Under the pieces are notes generated by a model. The model was not told where the DNA came from and ran no database searches. It saw only the letters and a list, made by a program, of their open reading frames with translations. From Candidatus Aphodovivens avistercoris (GTDB lineage: Bacteria > Actinomycetota > Coriobacteriia > Coriobacteriales > Eggerthellaceae), in contig DVIW01000037.1 in NCBI GenBank assembly GCA_018710945.1, positions 1-62,023 on the forward strand: 62,023 nucleotides of DNA, written 5' to 3'. The position numbers were made by a program, and so were the translations under genes. Positions within the stretch are counted from its first letter, which is position 1. Every line of letters begins with the position of its first letter. This document shows positions 28,830 through 37,743 of the stretch, one piece after another.

Positions 28830-30590
28830 ATGGAGCTGATGAGCGGCAACGAGGCCATCGCCCAGGGCGCCTGGGAAGCGGGCGCCACCATCGGCGTGGC
28901 GTATCCGGGCACGCCGTCCACCGAGACGATGGAGGCGTTCGCCACGAAGGAAGGCGTCTACGCTGAGTGGTGCGTGAACGAGAAGGTGGCCCTGGAAGTG
29001 GGCCTGGGAGCTTCGGCCGCCGGCGCGCGCGTGCTGGTGACTATGAAGCACGTAGGCGTGAACGTGGCGGCCGACCCGCTGTTCACCTCGTCCTACACGG
29101 GCGTCGGAGGCGGCGGCGTGGTCATCCTGGCCGCCGACGACCCGGGGATGTACTCGTCGCAGAACGAGCAGGACTCCCACTACTACGCCCAGGCCGCCCA
29201 GCTGCCCATGCTCGACCCGGCCGACTCCGCCGAGGCGCACGACTTCGCCAAGCGCGCCTTCGAGCTGTCCGCGCGCTTCAACACTCCGGTGTTCATTCGC
29301 TCCACCGTGCGCGTGTCGCACACCAAGACCCCGGTCGAGCCGGGCGAGCGCACCGCGTGGGAGCCGCGCCCCTACGAGAAGGACCCCGGCGCGTGGGTGA
29401 TGATGCCCGCCTTCGCCAAGCCGCGCCACAAGGTGCAGCTTGAGCGCATCGCGGCGCTGCGGGCGTTCGCCGAGGAGACGGAGCTGAACCGCGTCGAGCT
29501 GCGCGACCCCTCTATCGGCGTCATCTGCACCGGTGCAGCCTACCAGCACGTGCGCGAGGGCCTGCCCGACGCCTCCACGCTGAAGCTCGGCATGAGCTGG
29601 CCGCTGCCGAAGGAGCTGCTGCTTGATTTCGCCTCCGCAGTGGAGCGCGTTTACGTGGTGGAAGAGGCCTCCGAGTACCTGGAGAGCGCCGTGCGCGCCT
29701 TGGGCGTGGACGTGGCCGCCACCCCGAACGCGCTGCCGCGCGACGGCGAGCTGACGCCGGGGCTGGTGCGCGCCGTCTTCGGGCTGGAAGCGCCCGAGCA
29801 CGGGGAAGCGCCGGAAGGCCTGCCGGGACGCCCGCCGGCGCTGTGCCCGGGCTGTCCGCACCGCCTCGTGTTCAAGGAGCTCTCGCGCATGCGCGCCATT
29901 GTCACTGGCGACATCGGCTGCTACACGCTAGGCGCCCTGCCGCCGCTGTCGGCCATGGACACCTGCGTTGACATGGGCGCCTCGGTGTCCATGGCGCACG
30001 GCTTCGAGCTGGCCTTGGCCGGCACCGAGCACAAGCCTGTGGTGGCCGTCATCGGCGACTCGACGTTCGCGCACTCGGGCCTCACGTCGCTCATGTCCAC
30101 CGTCTACAACAAGGGCGCGGGCATCGTCTGCATCCTGGACAACCGCACGACGGCCATGACGGGCCGCCAGGGCAACCCCTTCAATGGCGAGACGCTGCAG
30201 CACCGCCCGAGCCGCGAGCTCGACCTGGAAGGCGTCATCCGCGCGCTCGGCGTCGAGGACGTGCGCACCGTCGACCCGCACGACGCCAAGACCGTGCGCG
30301 GCGCGCTGAAGGCTGCGGCGGCGGCTTCCGATACGCTGTCGGTCATCGTGTTCCGTGCGCCCTGCGTGCTGCTGGAGCGCGTCGTGCGCCCCGCCTTCGA
30401 GGTGACGGCCGACTGCACCGGCTGCGGCGTGTGCCCCACGCTGGGCTGCCCGGCCATCGCCAAGGACGCTGAAACGGGCCTGGCCGGCATCGACCCGGGC
30501 CTGTGCATCGGCTGCGGCCAATGCGCGCAGTACTGCGCCAGCCGCGCCATCGTGTCCACCGATCCGAAGGGAGGCAACCGTGCCTGCTAG
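28830..30590 (+). CDS. iorA: Indolepyruvate:ferredoxin oxidoreductase, alpha subunit
   Basis: 586 residues. With IorB it oxidatively decarboxylates arylpyruvates (from Trp, Phe, Tyr) to aryl-acetyl-CoA and reduces ferredoxin, or runs in reverse. Domains: pyrimidine-binding thiamine-diphosphate domain (MSGNEAIAQGAWEAG, VAYPGTPSTE), TPP-binding domain (GDIGCYTLGALPPL; VIGDSTFAHSG) and a C-terminal ferredoxin domain with CTGCGVCPTLGCP and CIGCGQCAQYCAS. The start ATG 28830 has GAGGGGAG 7 nt upstream; the ATG at 28809 lacks a good site. It overlaps iorB by 11 bp. Confidence 0.95.
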   Translation: MELMSGNEAIAQGAWEAGATIGVAYPGTPSTETMEAFATKEGVYAEWCVNEKVALEVGLGASAAGARVLVTMKHVGVNVAADPLFTSSYTGVGGGGVVILAADDPGMYSSQNEQDSHYYAQAAQLPMLDPADSAEAHDFAKRAFELSARFNTPVFIRSTVRVSHTKTPVEPGERTAWEPRPYEKDPGAWVMMPAFAKPRHKVQLERIAALRAFAEETELNRVELRDPSIGVICTGAAYQHVREGLPDASTLKLGMSWPLPKELLLDFASAVERVYVVEEASEYLESAVRALGVDVAATPNALPRDGELTPGLVRAVFGLEAPEHGEAPEGLPGRPPALCPGCPHRLVFKELSRMRAIVTGDIGCYTLGALPPLSAMDTCVDMGASVSMAHGFELALAGTEHKPVVAVIGDSTFAHSGLTSLMSTVYNKGAGIVCILDNRTTAMTGRQGNPFNGETLQHRPSRELDLEGVIRALGVEDVRTVDPHDAKTVRGALKAAAAASDTLSVIVFRAPCVLLERVVRPAFEVTADCTGCGVCPTLGCPAIAKDAETGLAGIDPGLCIGCGQCAQYCASRAIVSTDPKGGNRAC

Positions 30591-31188
30591 CGATACGACT
30601 ACCGTCCTTCTGTGCGGCGTGGGCGGGCAGGGCACCATCCTGGCCGCCGACGTGTTGGCGCACGCGGCGCTTGCGGCCGGCGAGACGGTGAAGGTCTCCG
30701 AGATCCACGGCATGGCGCAGCGCGGCGGCGCGGTGACCACCGTCGTCCGCTTCGGCAGCGAGGTGCTCTCGATGGTGGCCGACGAGGGCTGCGCCGACTG
30801 CGTGGTGTCCTTCGAGACTACCGAGGCCCTGCGCAACCTGCCGTACCTGAAGCGCGGCGGCTACCTGCTCGTCGCCGACGAGACCATCAAACCTTTGCCC
30901 GTGCTCACCGGCAAGGCCGCCATGCCGCGTCTGGCCCGTCAGCAGCTGGCGGAAAAGGGCGCAGCGCTCATCCCTGCCGGCCGCGCCGCCGAGAGCATCG
31001 GCAGCCCCAAGTCGGTGAACATCGTGCTTCTGGGCGCGCTGTCCACCCAACTGGGCTTCCCGACGCAGGTGTGGGAAGAGGTCATCCGCCAGCGCGTGCC
31101 GAAGAAAACCATCGAGGCCAACCTGGCTGCCTTTGAAGCAGGCCGCCAGCTGGCCCTGGCCACGAAGAAGGAAGAAGGTGCGCGATGA
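30580..31188 (+). CDS. iorB: Indolepyruvate:ferredoxin oxidoreductase, beta subunit
   Basis: 202 residues, the gamma-type domain of 2-oxoacid:ferredoxin oxidoreductases that completes the IorAB enzyme. The N-terminal GVGGQGTILAADVLAHAA and EIHGMAQRGGAV are the family signatures. GTG 30580 has GGAGG 5 nt upstream and overlaps iorA, so synthesis is coupled. Its end overlaps the next ACT gene by 4 bp. Confidence 0.95.
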   Translation: MPASDTTTVLLCGVGGQGTILAADVLAHAALAAGETVKVSEIHGMAQRGGAVTTVVRFGSEVLSMVADEGCADCVVSFETTEALRNLPYLKRGGYLLVADETIKPLPVLTGKAAMPRLARQQLAEKGAALIPAGRAAESIGSPKSVNIVLLGALSTQLGFPTQVWEEVIRQRVPKKTIEANLAAFEAGRQLALATKKEEGAR

Positions 31189-31637
31189 GCGTTCCCCAGA
31201 TCAGCGTGTTTTTGGAAAGCCGTCCGGGGCACCTGCACCGCATCCTCGACGCGTTCGAGGGAGCGCACGTCAGCGTGCGGGGTTACAGCGCTTCGGACAC
31301 CGGCGACTACGGCATCGTCCGCTTCATCGTGGACGCGCCTGCCCGCGCGCTGGAAGTGCTGCGCGCGATGGGCTGCGCCGCCGTCGAGTCGCAGGTGCTC
31401 TGCCTGCGTTTGCCCGACGCCCCCGGTGAGCTGGCGCGCGTGATGGGCGTGCTGGCCGACTGCGGCATCAACGTGGCGTACAGCTACTCGCTCATCTCCA
31501 CCTACATCGCCGCCTCCGTAAAGGACATCGAGGCGGCCGAGCGCGCCCTGGCGGACAAGCCCGTCGAGTTCGCCGGTCTGGACGATCTGGCGCCGGCGCT
31601 TGACGGCGCGGCGTGGAGGGGGGGCGAGGCGCGATGA
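31185..31637 (+). CDS. Tandem ACT domain protein (second copy)
   Basis: 150 residues, two ACT domains: PQISVFLESRPGHLHRILDA (about 4-70) and VLCLRLPDAPGELARVMGVL (about 72-140). Paralogue of 26393-26821. Overlaps both neighbours by 4 bp (ATGA), so iorA-iorB-ACT-paaK is one tightly coupled operon. Likely senses an aromatic amino acid or product to control the pathway. Confidence 0.9.
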   Translation: MSVPQISVFLESRPGHLHRILDAFEGAHVSVRGYSASDTGDYGIVRFIVDAPARALEVLRAMGCAAVESQVLCLRLPDAPGELARVMGVLADCGINVAYSYSLISTYIAASVKDIEAAERALADKPVEFAGLDDLAPALDGAAWRGGEAR

Positions 31638-33031
31638 CGCAGCCTTCCTGCAGCGGAGAGGCCCGCATCGACGTGGGCGTGAAGGGGGCGGCGCTGGCCG
31701 CCGCCGCGGCGGGCCGCTTTGGCGCGCTGCCCATCTACGACCGCGCCATCGAGTGCGCCTCGCGCGAGCGCATCCGCGCCATCCAGCTGGAGAAGCTCAT
31801 CGCGCAGGTGGAGTGGACCTACGCGCGCGTGCCGTGGTACCGCGAGAAGATGGACGCGATGGGCGTGTCGCCCGCCGACATCAAGACGCTCGACGACGTG
31901 CGCAAGCTGCCCTTCACCGACAAGACCGCCCTGCGCGACACCTTCCCCTACGGGCTTTTCGCCGTGCCGCTGGACGAGGTGGTGGAGCTGCACGCCTCTT
32001 CCGGCACCACGGGCAAGCCCATCGTGGTGGGCTACAACGACCACGACATGGACGTGTGGAGCGATTGCATCGCGCGCCTTTCCCAGATGGCGGGCGTCGT
32101 GCCGGGCGACCGCGTGCAGATGGCCTTCGGCTACGGCATGTTCACCGGCGGCTTCGGCCTGCACTACGGCCTGCAGAAGCTCGGGTGCATGATGATCCCC
32201 GCCGGCTCGGGCAACACCGAGCGGCACATCGCCATGATCGAGGACTACGGCACCACCGTGCTGGTGGCCACGCCCACCTACGCCCTGCACATCTGCGAGG
32301 TGGGCGAGAAGCTGGGCTACGACTGGGAGAAGTCCCAGCTGCGCGTGGGCCTGTTCGGCGGCGAGCCCTGTCCGCCGGGCCTGAAGGCCGAGATCGAGAG
32401 CCGCATGCACATCGTCTGCACCGACAACTACGGCCTGACCGAGGTCATGGGGCCGGGCGTGGCGGGCGAGTGCTTGGCCGCGCGCGACATGCAGCACATC
32501 GCCGAGGACCACTTCCTGTGGGAGGTGGTGGACCCCGAAACCGGCGAGCCGGTGGGCGAGGGCGAGATGGGCGAGCTGGTGCTGACCCCGCTGGACAAGC
32601 AGGCCATCCCCGTGCTGCGCTACCGCACCCACGACCTCACGCGCGTCGTCACCGAGCCGTGCTCGTGCGGGCGCACCCATGCGCGCATGCAGAAGGTCCG
32701 CTCGCGCAGCGACGACATGCTCATCATCCGCGGCACCAACGTGTTCCCCAGCCAGGTGGAGGACGTGCTGGCCGGCATCGAGGGCATCACGCCGCACTAC
32801 CGCATCATCGTGGAGGAGGTGGGCGGCCTCGACCGCATGACGGTGCAGACCGAGATCAAGCCCGAGGCGTTCTCGGACTCCTTCGAGCAGATGGACGCCT
32901 TCCGCGCCTCGGTGGCCGAGAAGCTGAAGGGCACCCTTCTGGTGGGCGTGCGCGTGCAGCTGGTGGAGCCGGGCGGCATCGAGCGCACCACCGGCAAGGC
33001 GAAGCACGTAGAGGACCGCAGGAAGGCCTAG
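31634..33031 (+). CDS. paaK: Phenylacetate-CoA ligase (second copy)
   Basis: 465 residues, paralogue of the ligase at 25089 with about 30 extra N-terminal residues. LHASSGTTGKPIVVGYN is the phosphate loop, DNYGLTEVMGPGVAGEC the adenylate motif, and VRSRSDDMLIIRGTN begins the C-terminal domain. The start ATG 31634 shares ATGA with the ACT stop; the in-frame ATG at 31613 would overlap that gene by 25 bp. Direct linkage to iorAB predicts indole-, phenyl- or 4-hydroxyphenyl-acetate as substrates. Which of the two ligases takes which acid is not readable. Confidence 0.93.
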   Translation: MTQPSCSGEARIDVGVKGAALAAAAAGRFGALPIYDRAIECASRERIRAIQLEKLIAQVEWTYARVPWYREKMDAMGVSPADIKTLDDVRKLPFTDKTALRDTFPYGLFAVPLDEVVELHASSGTTGKPIVVGYNDHDMDVWSDCIARLSQMAGVVPGDRVQMAFGYGMFTGGFGLHYGLQKLGCMMIPAGSGNTERHIAMIEDYGTTVLVATPTYALHICEVGEKLGYDWEKSQLRVGLFGGEPCPPGLKAEIESRMHIVCTDNYGLTEVMGPGVAGECLAARDMQHIAEDHFLWEVVDPETGEPVGEGEMGELVLTPLDKQAIPVLRYRTHDLTRVVTEPCSCGRTHARMQKVRSRSDDMLIIRGTNVFPSQVEDVLAGIEGITPHYRIIVEEVGGLDRMTVQTEIKPEAFSDSFEQMDAFRASVAEKLKGTLLVGVRVQLVEPGGIERTTGKAKHVEDRRKA

Positions 33032-33032
33032 G

Positions 33033-33956
33033 ATGCGCCCCGTCGTCGGCCGCTTCGCGCCCTCGCCGACGGGGCGCATGCATGCGGGCAACATCTTCGC
33101 GTCGCTGATGGCGTGGCTGGTCGTCAAGAGCCAGGGCGGACGGATGGTGCTGCGCATCGAGGATCTGGACCGGCAGCGCTCGAAACCGCAGTTCATCGAC
33201 GGCGTGCAGCGCGACCTGGAGATGCTGGGGCTCACCTGGGACGCGGGCCCCTTCTTCCAGCATGACCGCGACGAGGCCTACCAGGCCGCCTTCGACAAGC
33301 TGGAAGCGCAGGGGCTCGTGTACCCCTGCTTCTGCACGCGGGCCGACCTGCATGCTGCGTCGGCGCCGCATCGGGGCGAGAAGCTCGTCTACCCCGGCAC
33401 CTGCCGCGCGCTCTCCGAGGCCGAACGCGCGCGGCGCGCTGCCGAGCGCACGCCCGCGCTGCGCCTTTCCGTGCCGGCGCGCACGTTCGCCCTGAACGAC
33501 CAGGTGCAGGGGCCCTACCAGCAGGACCTTGCCCAGGATTGCGGAGACTTCCTCATCCGCCGCTCGGACGGCGCCTTCGCCTACCAGTTGGCGGTGGTGG
33601 TGGACGACGCGGCCCAGGGCATCACGTCGGTGGTGCGCGGCGTGGACCTTCTGTGCTCCACGCCCCAGCAGCTCTACCTGCAGGAGCTTCTGGGCTTCGA
33701 GCATCCCGCCTACGCGCACGTGCCGTTGCTCGTGGCCGAGCGCGACCGGCGGCTGTCGAAGCGCGACCGGGACGCCTCCCTGGAAGAGCTGCTTGCGCGG
33801 TTCGGTACGCCTGCGGCCATCATCGGGCACATCGCCTGGCTTACGGGCCTCGCCGAGGCCGATGAGCCGCGCACGCCCGAAGAGCTTTTGGAAAGGTTTG
33901 CCGTCGAGAAGCTGCCGCAACTGTTCAACGATCCCGTGCAGATACCGTGGCGGTAG
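33033..33956 (+). CDS. gluQ: Glutamyl-Q tRNA(Asp) synthetase
   Basis: 307 residues, a GluRS paralogue lacking the anticodon-binding domain. It attaches glutamate to queuosine in tRNA-Asp. RFAPSPTGRMHAGN replaces the HIGH motif, RLSKRDRDAS the KMSKS, and the zinc-binding site CFCTR ... YPGTC is intact. Its length matches YadB/GluQRS and is too short for true GluRS. It starts one base after paaK, with AGGAAGG in the paaK end, so it is probably co-transcribed by chance of position. Confidence 0.93.
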   Translation: MRPVVGRFAPSPTGRMHAGNIFASLMAWLVVKSQGGRMVLRIEDLDRQRSKPQFIDGVQRDLEMLGLTWDAGPFFQHDRDEAYQAAFDKLEAQGLVYPCFCTRADLHAASAPHRGEKLVYPGTCRALSEAERARRAAERTPALRLSVPARTFALNDQVQGPYQQDLAQDCGDFLIRRSDGAFAYQLAVVVDDAAQGITSVVRGVDLLCSTPQQLYLQELLGFEHPAYAHVPLLVAERDRRLSKRDRDASLEELLARFGTPAAIIGHIAWLTGLAEADEPRTPEELLERFAVEKLPQLFNDPVQIPWR

Positions 33957-34056
33957 GCTGCGGCGGAGCAGAAGGGCGGACGCGCATGCGGGGCTGCGAC
34001 GCCGCTCTGCTGGCGGCTGTGCAGCTGGGACGGGGCGGTGCCCGGCATCTCCTCCG

Positions 34057-34584
34057 CTACGGCAGCAGGCTGAATAGGATCCCCGTTCCCACGGCGATGA
34101 CCACCACGGCGATGAGGGTGGCAAGCGTGGCGGTGGGGAAGGCTTCCAGGCGCGCCTTGCGCGCGCGGCGCTCCAGCGCGGCCTGCTCGGAGGTGACGGT
34201 GCGCCCACCCGGTGCGACGGGCTTGTCCAGCGGGTCCTTGTAGGCGCGCTGCATCACGTAGAACGCCACGAGCGCGACGATGAACGCGACGAACATGACG
34301 TTGTTCGCCATCAGGAAGACCTGCGCGGCATCGCTGCCAGCAAGACGCAGCCCCTGGTAGGCCGCCATCGTCGCCAGCAGCAGGGCCAGCGTGCCCAGAA
34401 CAGGCGCCATGCGCCGACCCGCCGTGACGGCGCGGCGCTCCTGCTCGTCGCTGGGGAAGTCGCGCGCCTGGGCGCCCGCCACCAGAAACAGCCATGCCCC
34501 GCGCGCCAGCTGCACGCACGCCGCCGCGCACGCCAGCGCCAGCACCACCGCCAAGGCCACAACCGCAACCGCAAAGCCGTCCAT
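34057..34584 (-). CDS. Hypothetical four-span membrane protein
   Basis: 175 residues, not recognised. Hydrophobic segments lie at about 5-30, 60-80, 90-110 and 150-172, with a basic/Ala-rich cytoplasmic loop before the last. The start ATG 34584 has GAGGAAGG 8 nt upstream. An in-frame ATG at 34602 lies before that site and is less likely. Leftward, 84 bp after menA, so it may be in the menA transcript. Confidence 0.75.
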   Translation of the reverse strand: MDGFAVAVVALAVVLALACAAACVQLARGAWLFLVAGAQARDFPSDEQERRAVTAGRRMAPVLGTLALLLATMAAYQGLRLAGSDAAQVFLMANNVMFVAFIVALVAFYVMQRAYKDPLDKPVAPGGRTVTSEQAALERRARKARLEAFPTATLATLIAVVVIAVGTGILFSLLP

Positions 34585-34668
34585 TCCGTCAACCTTCCTC
34601 ATGCTCAACGCGAAGCGCCGGATCGCCGGCGCCCGCAGCGGGGCGGCGAGCGCCCCGCGAAACCGTCC

Positions 34669-35637
34669 CTACAGCAAAACGACGGCGTCCGTGCAGCCGC
34701 CGCAGAAGATCGCGGCCGCGTAGAACGCCCCCAGCGCGATGTTCACGCTGCAGATCTGCGCCATGGCCCCCACGCGCGCGGGCGGCGCCAGAGGGTTGCC
34801 CAAAAGCGCCTTCAGCAGCGGGATGGAGGCGGTCAGCATGAACGCGCACACCAGCAGCCCGCCCGTGAAGAACGCCGCGACGTTGACCAGGATTGCAGCC
34901 AGCCACAGCCACACGAGCGCGTGGTACAGCCGTCGAGCCCGCGCGCGGCCTAAAAGCACCGGCAGCGTGCGACGGCCCGCTTCCGCGTCCTTCTCCACGT
35001 CGCAGGTGTTGTTCGTCAGCATGATCAGCCCCACGCCGATGACGGTGGGCACCGCCCACAGCAGCATGCGCGCGTCCAGAACGCCGGTGAGCGCCTGGTA
35101 GCAGGCCAGCGGGATGACGCCACCCATCACGATGCCGCTGGCGGCCTCGCCGATGGGCAGGTACGACACCGGCGTCTTGCCGGCCGAGTACAGCACCACC
35201 GCCAGCGCGCCCACGATACCGAGCGCCAGCGGCACCCAGCCCGCGCGCGCGATCACGTAGACGCCCAGCGCGAATGCCGCAACGAGGAAGCCGATGGCCA
35301 GGTTGCGCGCGGCGCACGGATCGATGTCGTTGTAGACCAGCGTCGCGTCGGATTCCTCAACGTTGTCGTCGGCCGTGTCGGAGCCCTTCACGAAGTCGAA
35401 GTAGTCGTTGAAGGTGTTAACCGACGCCTGCATGAGGATGCAGATGGCCAGCAGCACGAGCGCCATCAGCCACGGCACGGCATAGCCCTGCGCCGCCGCG
35501 CAGGCGACAGCCACCAGCACGGGCAGGATGGCGGCGGGCCAGGTGTGGGGCGCCGCCAGCTGAAGGGCGAATTTCGGGGTCAAATGGCCGCGGTAGCGCG
35601 GCTCTTTTGGCGGATTCTGCGTTACGATGGTTTCCAT
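34669..35637 (-). CDS. menA: 1,4-dihydroxy-2-naphthoate polyprenyltransferase (UbiA family)
   Basis: 322 residues, about eight membrane helices. It attaches the polyprenyl tail in menaquinone synthesis. The two Asp-rich motifs are NTFNDYFDFVKGSDTADD and NNTCDVEKDAEAGRRTLP. MenA is preferred over UbiA or haem O synthase because of the NDYFD form and the adjacent thioesterase. The start ATG 35637 lies 40 bp from the divergent thioesterase ATG; an upstream extension runs into that gene. Menaquinone fits the respiratory, anaerobic lifestyle. Confidence 0.88.
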   Translation of the reverse strand: METIVTQNPPKEPRYRGHLTPKFALQLAAPHTWPAAILPVLVAVACAAAQGYAVPWLMALVLLAICILMQASVNTFNDYFDFVKGSDTADDNVEESDATLVYNDIDPCAARNLAIGFLVAAFALGVYVIARAGWVPLALGIVGALAVVLYSAGKTPVSYLPIGEAASGIVMGGVIPLACYQALTGVLDARMLLWAVPTVIGVGLIMLTNNTCDVEKDAEAGRRTLPVLLGRARARRLYHALVWLWLAAILVNVAAFFTGGLLVCAFMLTASIPLLKALLGNPLAPPARVGAMAQICSVNIALGAFYAAAIFCGGCTDAVVLL

Positions 35638-35677
35638 GCCTTGTATTGTAGCGGAACGCGAAGGGAAGGGGCGGCAT

Positions 35678-36115
35678 ATGCGCGACGTGATGCCTTTCGG
35701 CATACGATATGCGGAGACCGACATGATGGGCGTGGTGCACCACGCGAACTACCTGCTGTACTTCGAGGACGCGCGAACGCACTTCCTTCAGCAGGCCGGG
35801 CTGCCCTACGACCAGATTGAGGCGCGCGGGTTCATGTCGCCGGTCGTCTCGGTGGACGTGAAGTACGGGCGCTCGCTGCGCTACGGCGACGAGCCGGTCA
35901 TCGAGACGTGGGTGTCGTGCGTGAGCCCGTTCAAGGTGTCCTACTCCTACGTCGTTTACGCCAGCGAGCAGGACCGCAAAGAAAACGCCCGCCCCGCGTG
36001 CAGCGGGACGAGCGTCCATTGCCTTGTGGATGCGGAAACCTTCAAGCCGGTCAGCATGAAGGCAGCCGCGCCCGACCTCTACGAGCTCTACCGAGCCAAC
36101 CTCGAAGAGGCTTAG
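35678..36115 (+). CDS. Hotdog-fold acyl-CoA thioesterase (4HBT/YbgC-like)
   Basis: 145 residues of the 4-hydroxybenzoyl-CoA thioesterase hotdog family. RYAETDMMGVVHHANYLLYFE holds the catalytic Asp of the family (D-x3-G-V/I-V-x-x-x-x-Y). Start ATG 35678 has AAGGGAAGGGG upstream. Divergence from menA suggests it hydrolyses 1,4-dihydroxy-2-naphthoyl-CoA (MenI), the step just before MenA; this is inference from context. A general acyl-CoA thioesterase is the alternative. Its stop overlaps the original stop of the convergent lipoprotein gene. Confidence 0.88.
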   Translation: MRDVMPFGIRYAETDMMGVVHHANYLLYFEDARTHFLQQAGLPYDQIEARGFMSPVVSVDVKYGRSLRYGDEPVIETWVSCVSPFKVSYSYVVYASEQDRKENARPACSGTSVHCLVDAETFKPVSMKAAAPDLYELYRANLEEA

Positions 36116-36683
36116 CCCATCAGCGCGGCGTTGATGGCTTGCTGCCCCTCAGCCGTCGGCGTCCAGGTGTTGTCGACCAGTTCGTAGGTGATGGTGATGG
36201 GGTCGTCTCGTTCGCCGGCAGGCCGTCGAGAACGTCCATCATCATCGTGCCGATGCGGTCGTACATCTCGTCCATGCTGAGCGTGTAGATGGACGGATCA
36301 TCAAGCAGCGCCATCGACTGGGACTCGAACTCGGTCATGAAGTCGTTGATGCTCTTGACCGTCAGCACCACGGTGGCCGTGGCGGTGTCGCCGTCAACCG
36401 TCACGTCGTCGATGCGGTAGTCGAACCCGCTCAAGTAGCTGGTGAAGAAGGTGTTGGCGTCGATGCCGAACTCCTCAAGCTGCTGGAAGGTGGAGTCCGC
36501 CTCCATTTCCGCCATGAAGCTCTCGTCCATGCTCTTGATGGACTCCAGCTCCTCGGTCAGCGAGTCGCGGATGAGCTGCTCGCTGTTCTGCCCGCACGCG
36601 CTCAGAAACACGGCGCCGAGCGCCAGGGCGAAGGCCACCGCCGCTGCGGTGAAGATGCGGGTGAGGTTTTTCGATCGAATCAT
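36112..36683 (-). pseudogene. Frameshifted lipoprotein gene
   Basis: From ATG 36683 (AGGAAGG upstream) the product has a signal peptide ending in LSAC, a lipobox whose Cys would be lipidated by LspA. A roughly 150-residue helical/beta domain follows, of the kind seen in secreted DUF-type lipoproteins with repeated acidic segments. At about 36210 the frame breaks. The open frame runs on as a Ser/Pro/Arg-rich tail ending at 36120. The minus-one frame from the same point reads DDPITITYELVDNTWTPTAE and continues to a TAA at 36112-36114. The second reading is plainly protein-like and ends on the neighbour's stop, so one base is probably missing, by mutation or sequencing error. Confidence 0.8.
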
Positions 36684-36955
36684 GGCTACCGCCTTCCTGA
36701 AAGCCCTCGGATCGAGAGCGGCTGCAAACGGCGCGCACGCAACCTTCAACGCGCCTTAATCGTAGTTTACCAGCAACCTTGGCTCCGTTGCGCCTGATCG
36801 GTCTGAAAGAGGCGGGTATTTTGCGCGGTGGGGCAGGGGCTGCGGCAACGTGACGGGTTTTTGATCCAGCACTTTCTCGCGAATCCGAACTGCTTCGCCC
36901 GCACCCTCGGTGCGCAAGACGCAGGTAGAGTGCGACCCTTGCCAGGACGGCGTGC

Positions 36956-37450
36956 TCAGGCGATCGTCAACGAATTGAAACTCTCTGCAAAGATGCGCGC
37001 ATAGTCCTTCAAACCGTGCTTCTTGTTATGACGCTTCCAGGCAAGCCCGAATTCGCATTCGACATCCAGGTCCTCCAAGAGGCGAATTGAAATTTTCCTG
37101 GATGGGTGTTTTCCAAGTAGCGCTCGAGATGACGCGGAAGCAGGGCAACAAGATCCTCGGTCAGCAGCTTCATCGGCAGATCTTCCAGCGTGTTGAGCCG
37201 GTCATCGAAATCAACGCTCACGCCAGCGTTTTCAAGGATGGCCGCAAATGTCCCTTTGTCGGAAAACGGCGCATCGCTTGGAGCGGTGAGGGCCACCGCA
37301 CCCTCAAGTTCGGCAATCATGATGGTTGGATGAGCGTCTTCTTGCCCGTTTCTTCGCCTGACCGCAATGATCGGGTCGTGAAAAAGGGGGATCCTATCTA
37401 TGTCGAAAGCAGGCATCAGGTCCGGATCGAGGGGTCGTGCGCCTATTGCG
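36956..37450 (-). pseudogene. Remnant of LysR-type regulator (effector domain)
   Basis: Fragments of a LysR substrate-binding domain on the minus strand. One frame reads DPDLMPAFDIDRIPLFHDP, then IIAVRRRNGQEDAHP and LTEDLVALLPRHLERYL. After a one-base break near 37090 the next frame reads IRLLEDLDVECEFGLAWKR, then HNKKHGLKDYARIFAESF and stops at 36956. The order matches the second half of a LysR effector domain. The DNA-binding N-terminus is absent. Its place is taken by non-coding sequence and the phosphatase gene at 37744. No start or ribosome site is usable, so it is a decayed gene. Confidence 0.75.
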
Positions 37451-37743
37451 ATTGCTGAAGTGGCAGCTGAGAGGCACGCTGCCATCCTTGTCCCGCTGCT
37501 CTGCACAGGCTCTATCCATTTTCCAATATTGCGCGTTCGGCTTGCATGCGGCAACGGTCTCGTTACGCCTGATGCCCTGTTGCGCTGCTTGGGGTAAAGT
37601 TGCAGTGAGGCGCCGGGTTTGCAACTTCTGGGGGCGGGTTCGGCGTCTCGCTGACTAAGGCGGGCTTCGACGGTTTCTGCAGTAGGCGGATAATTGTTGG
37701 CTTCTGCCTGCGAAAACTCCGATATGCGAGGGGAATTGGGACA

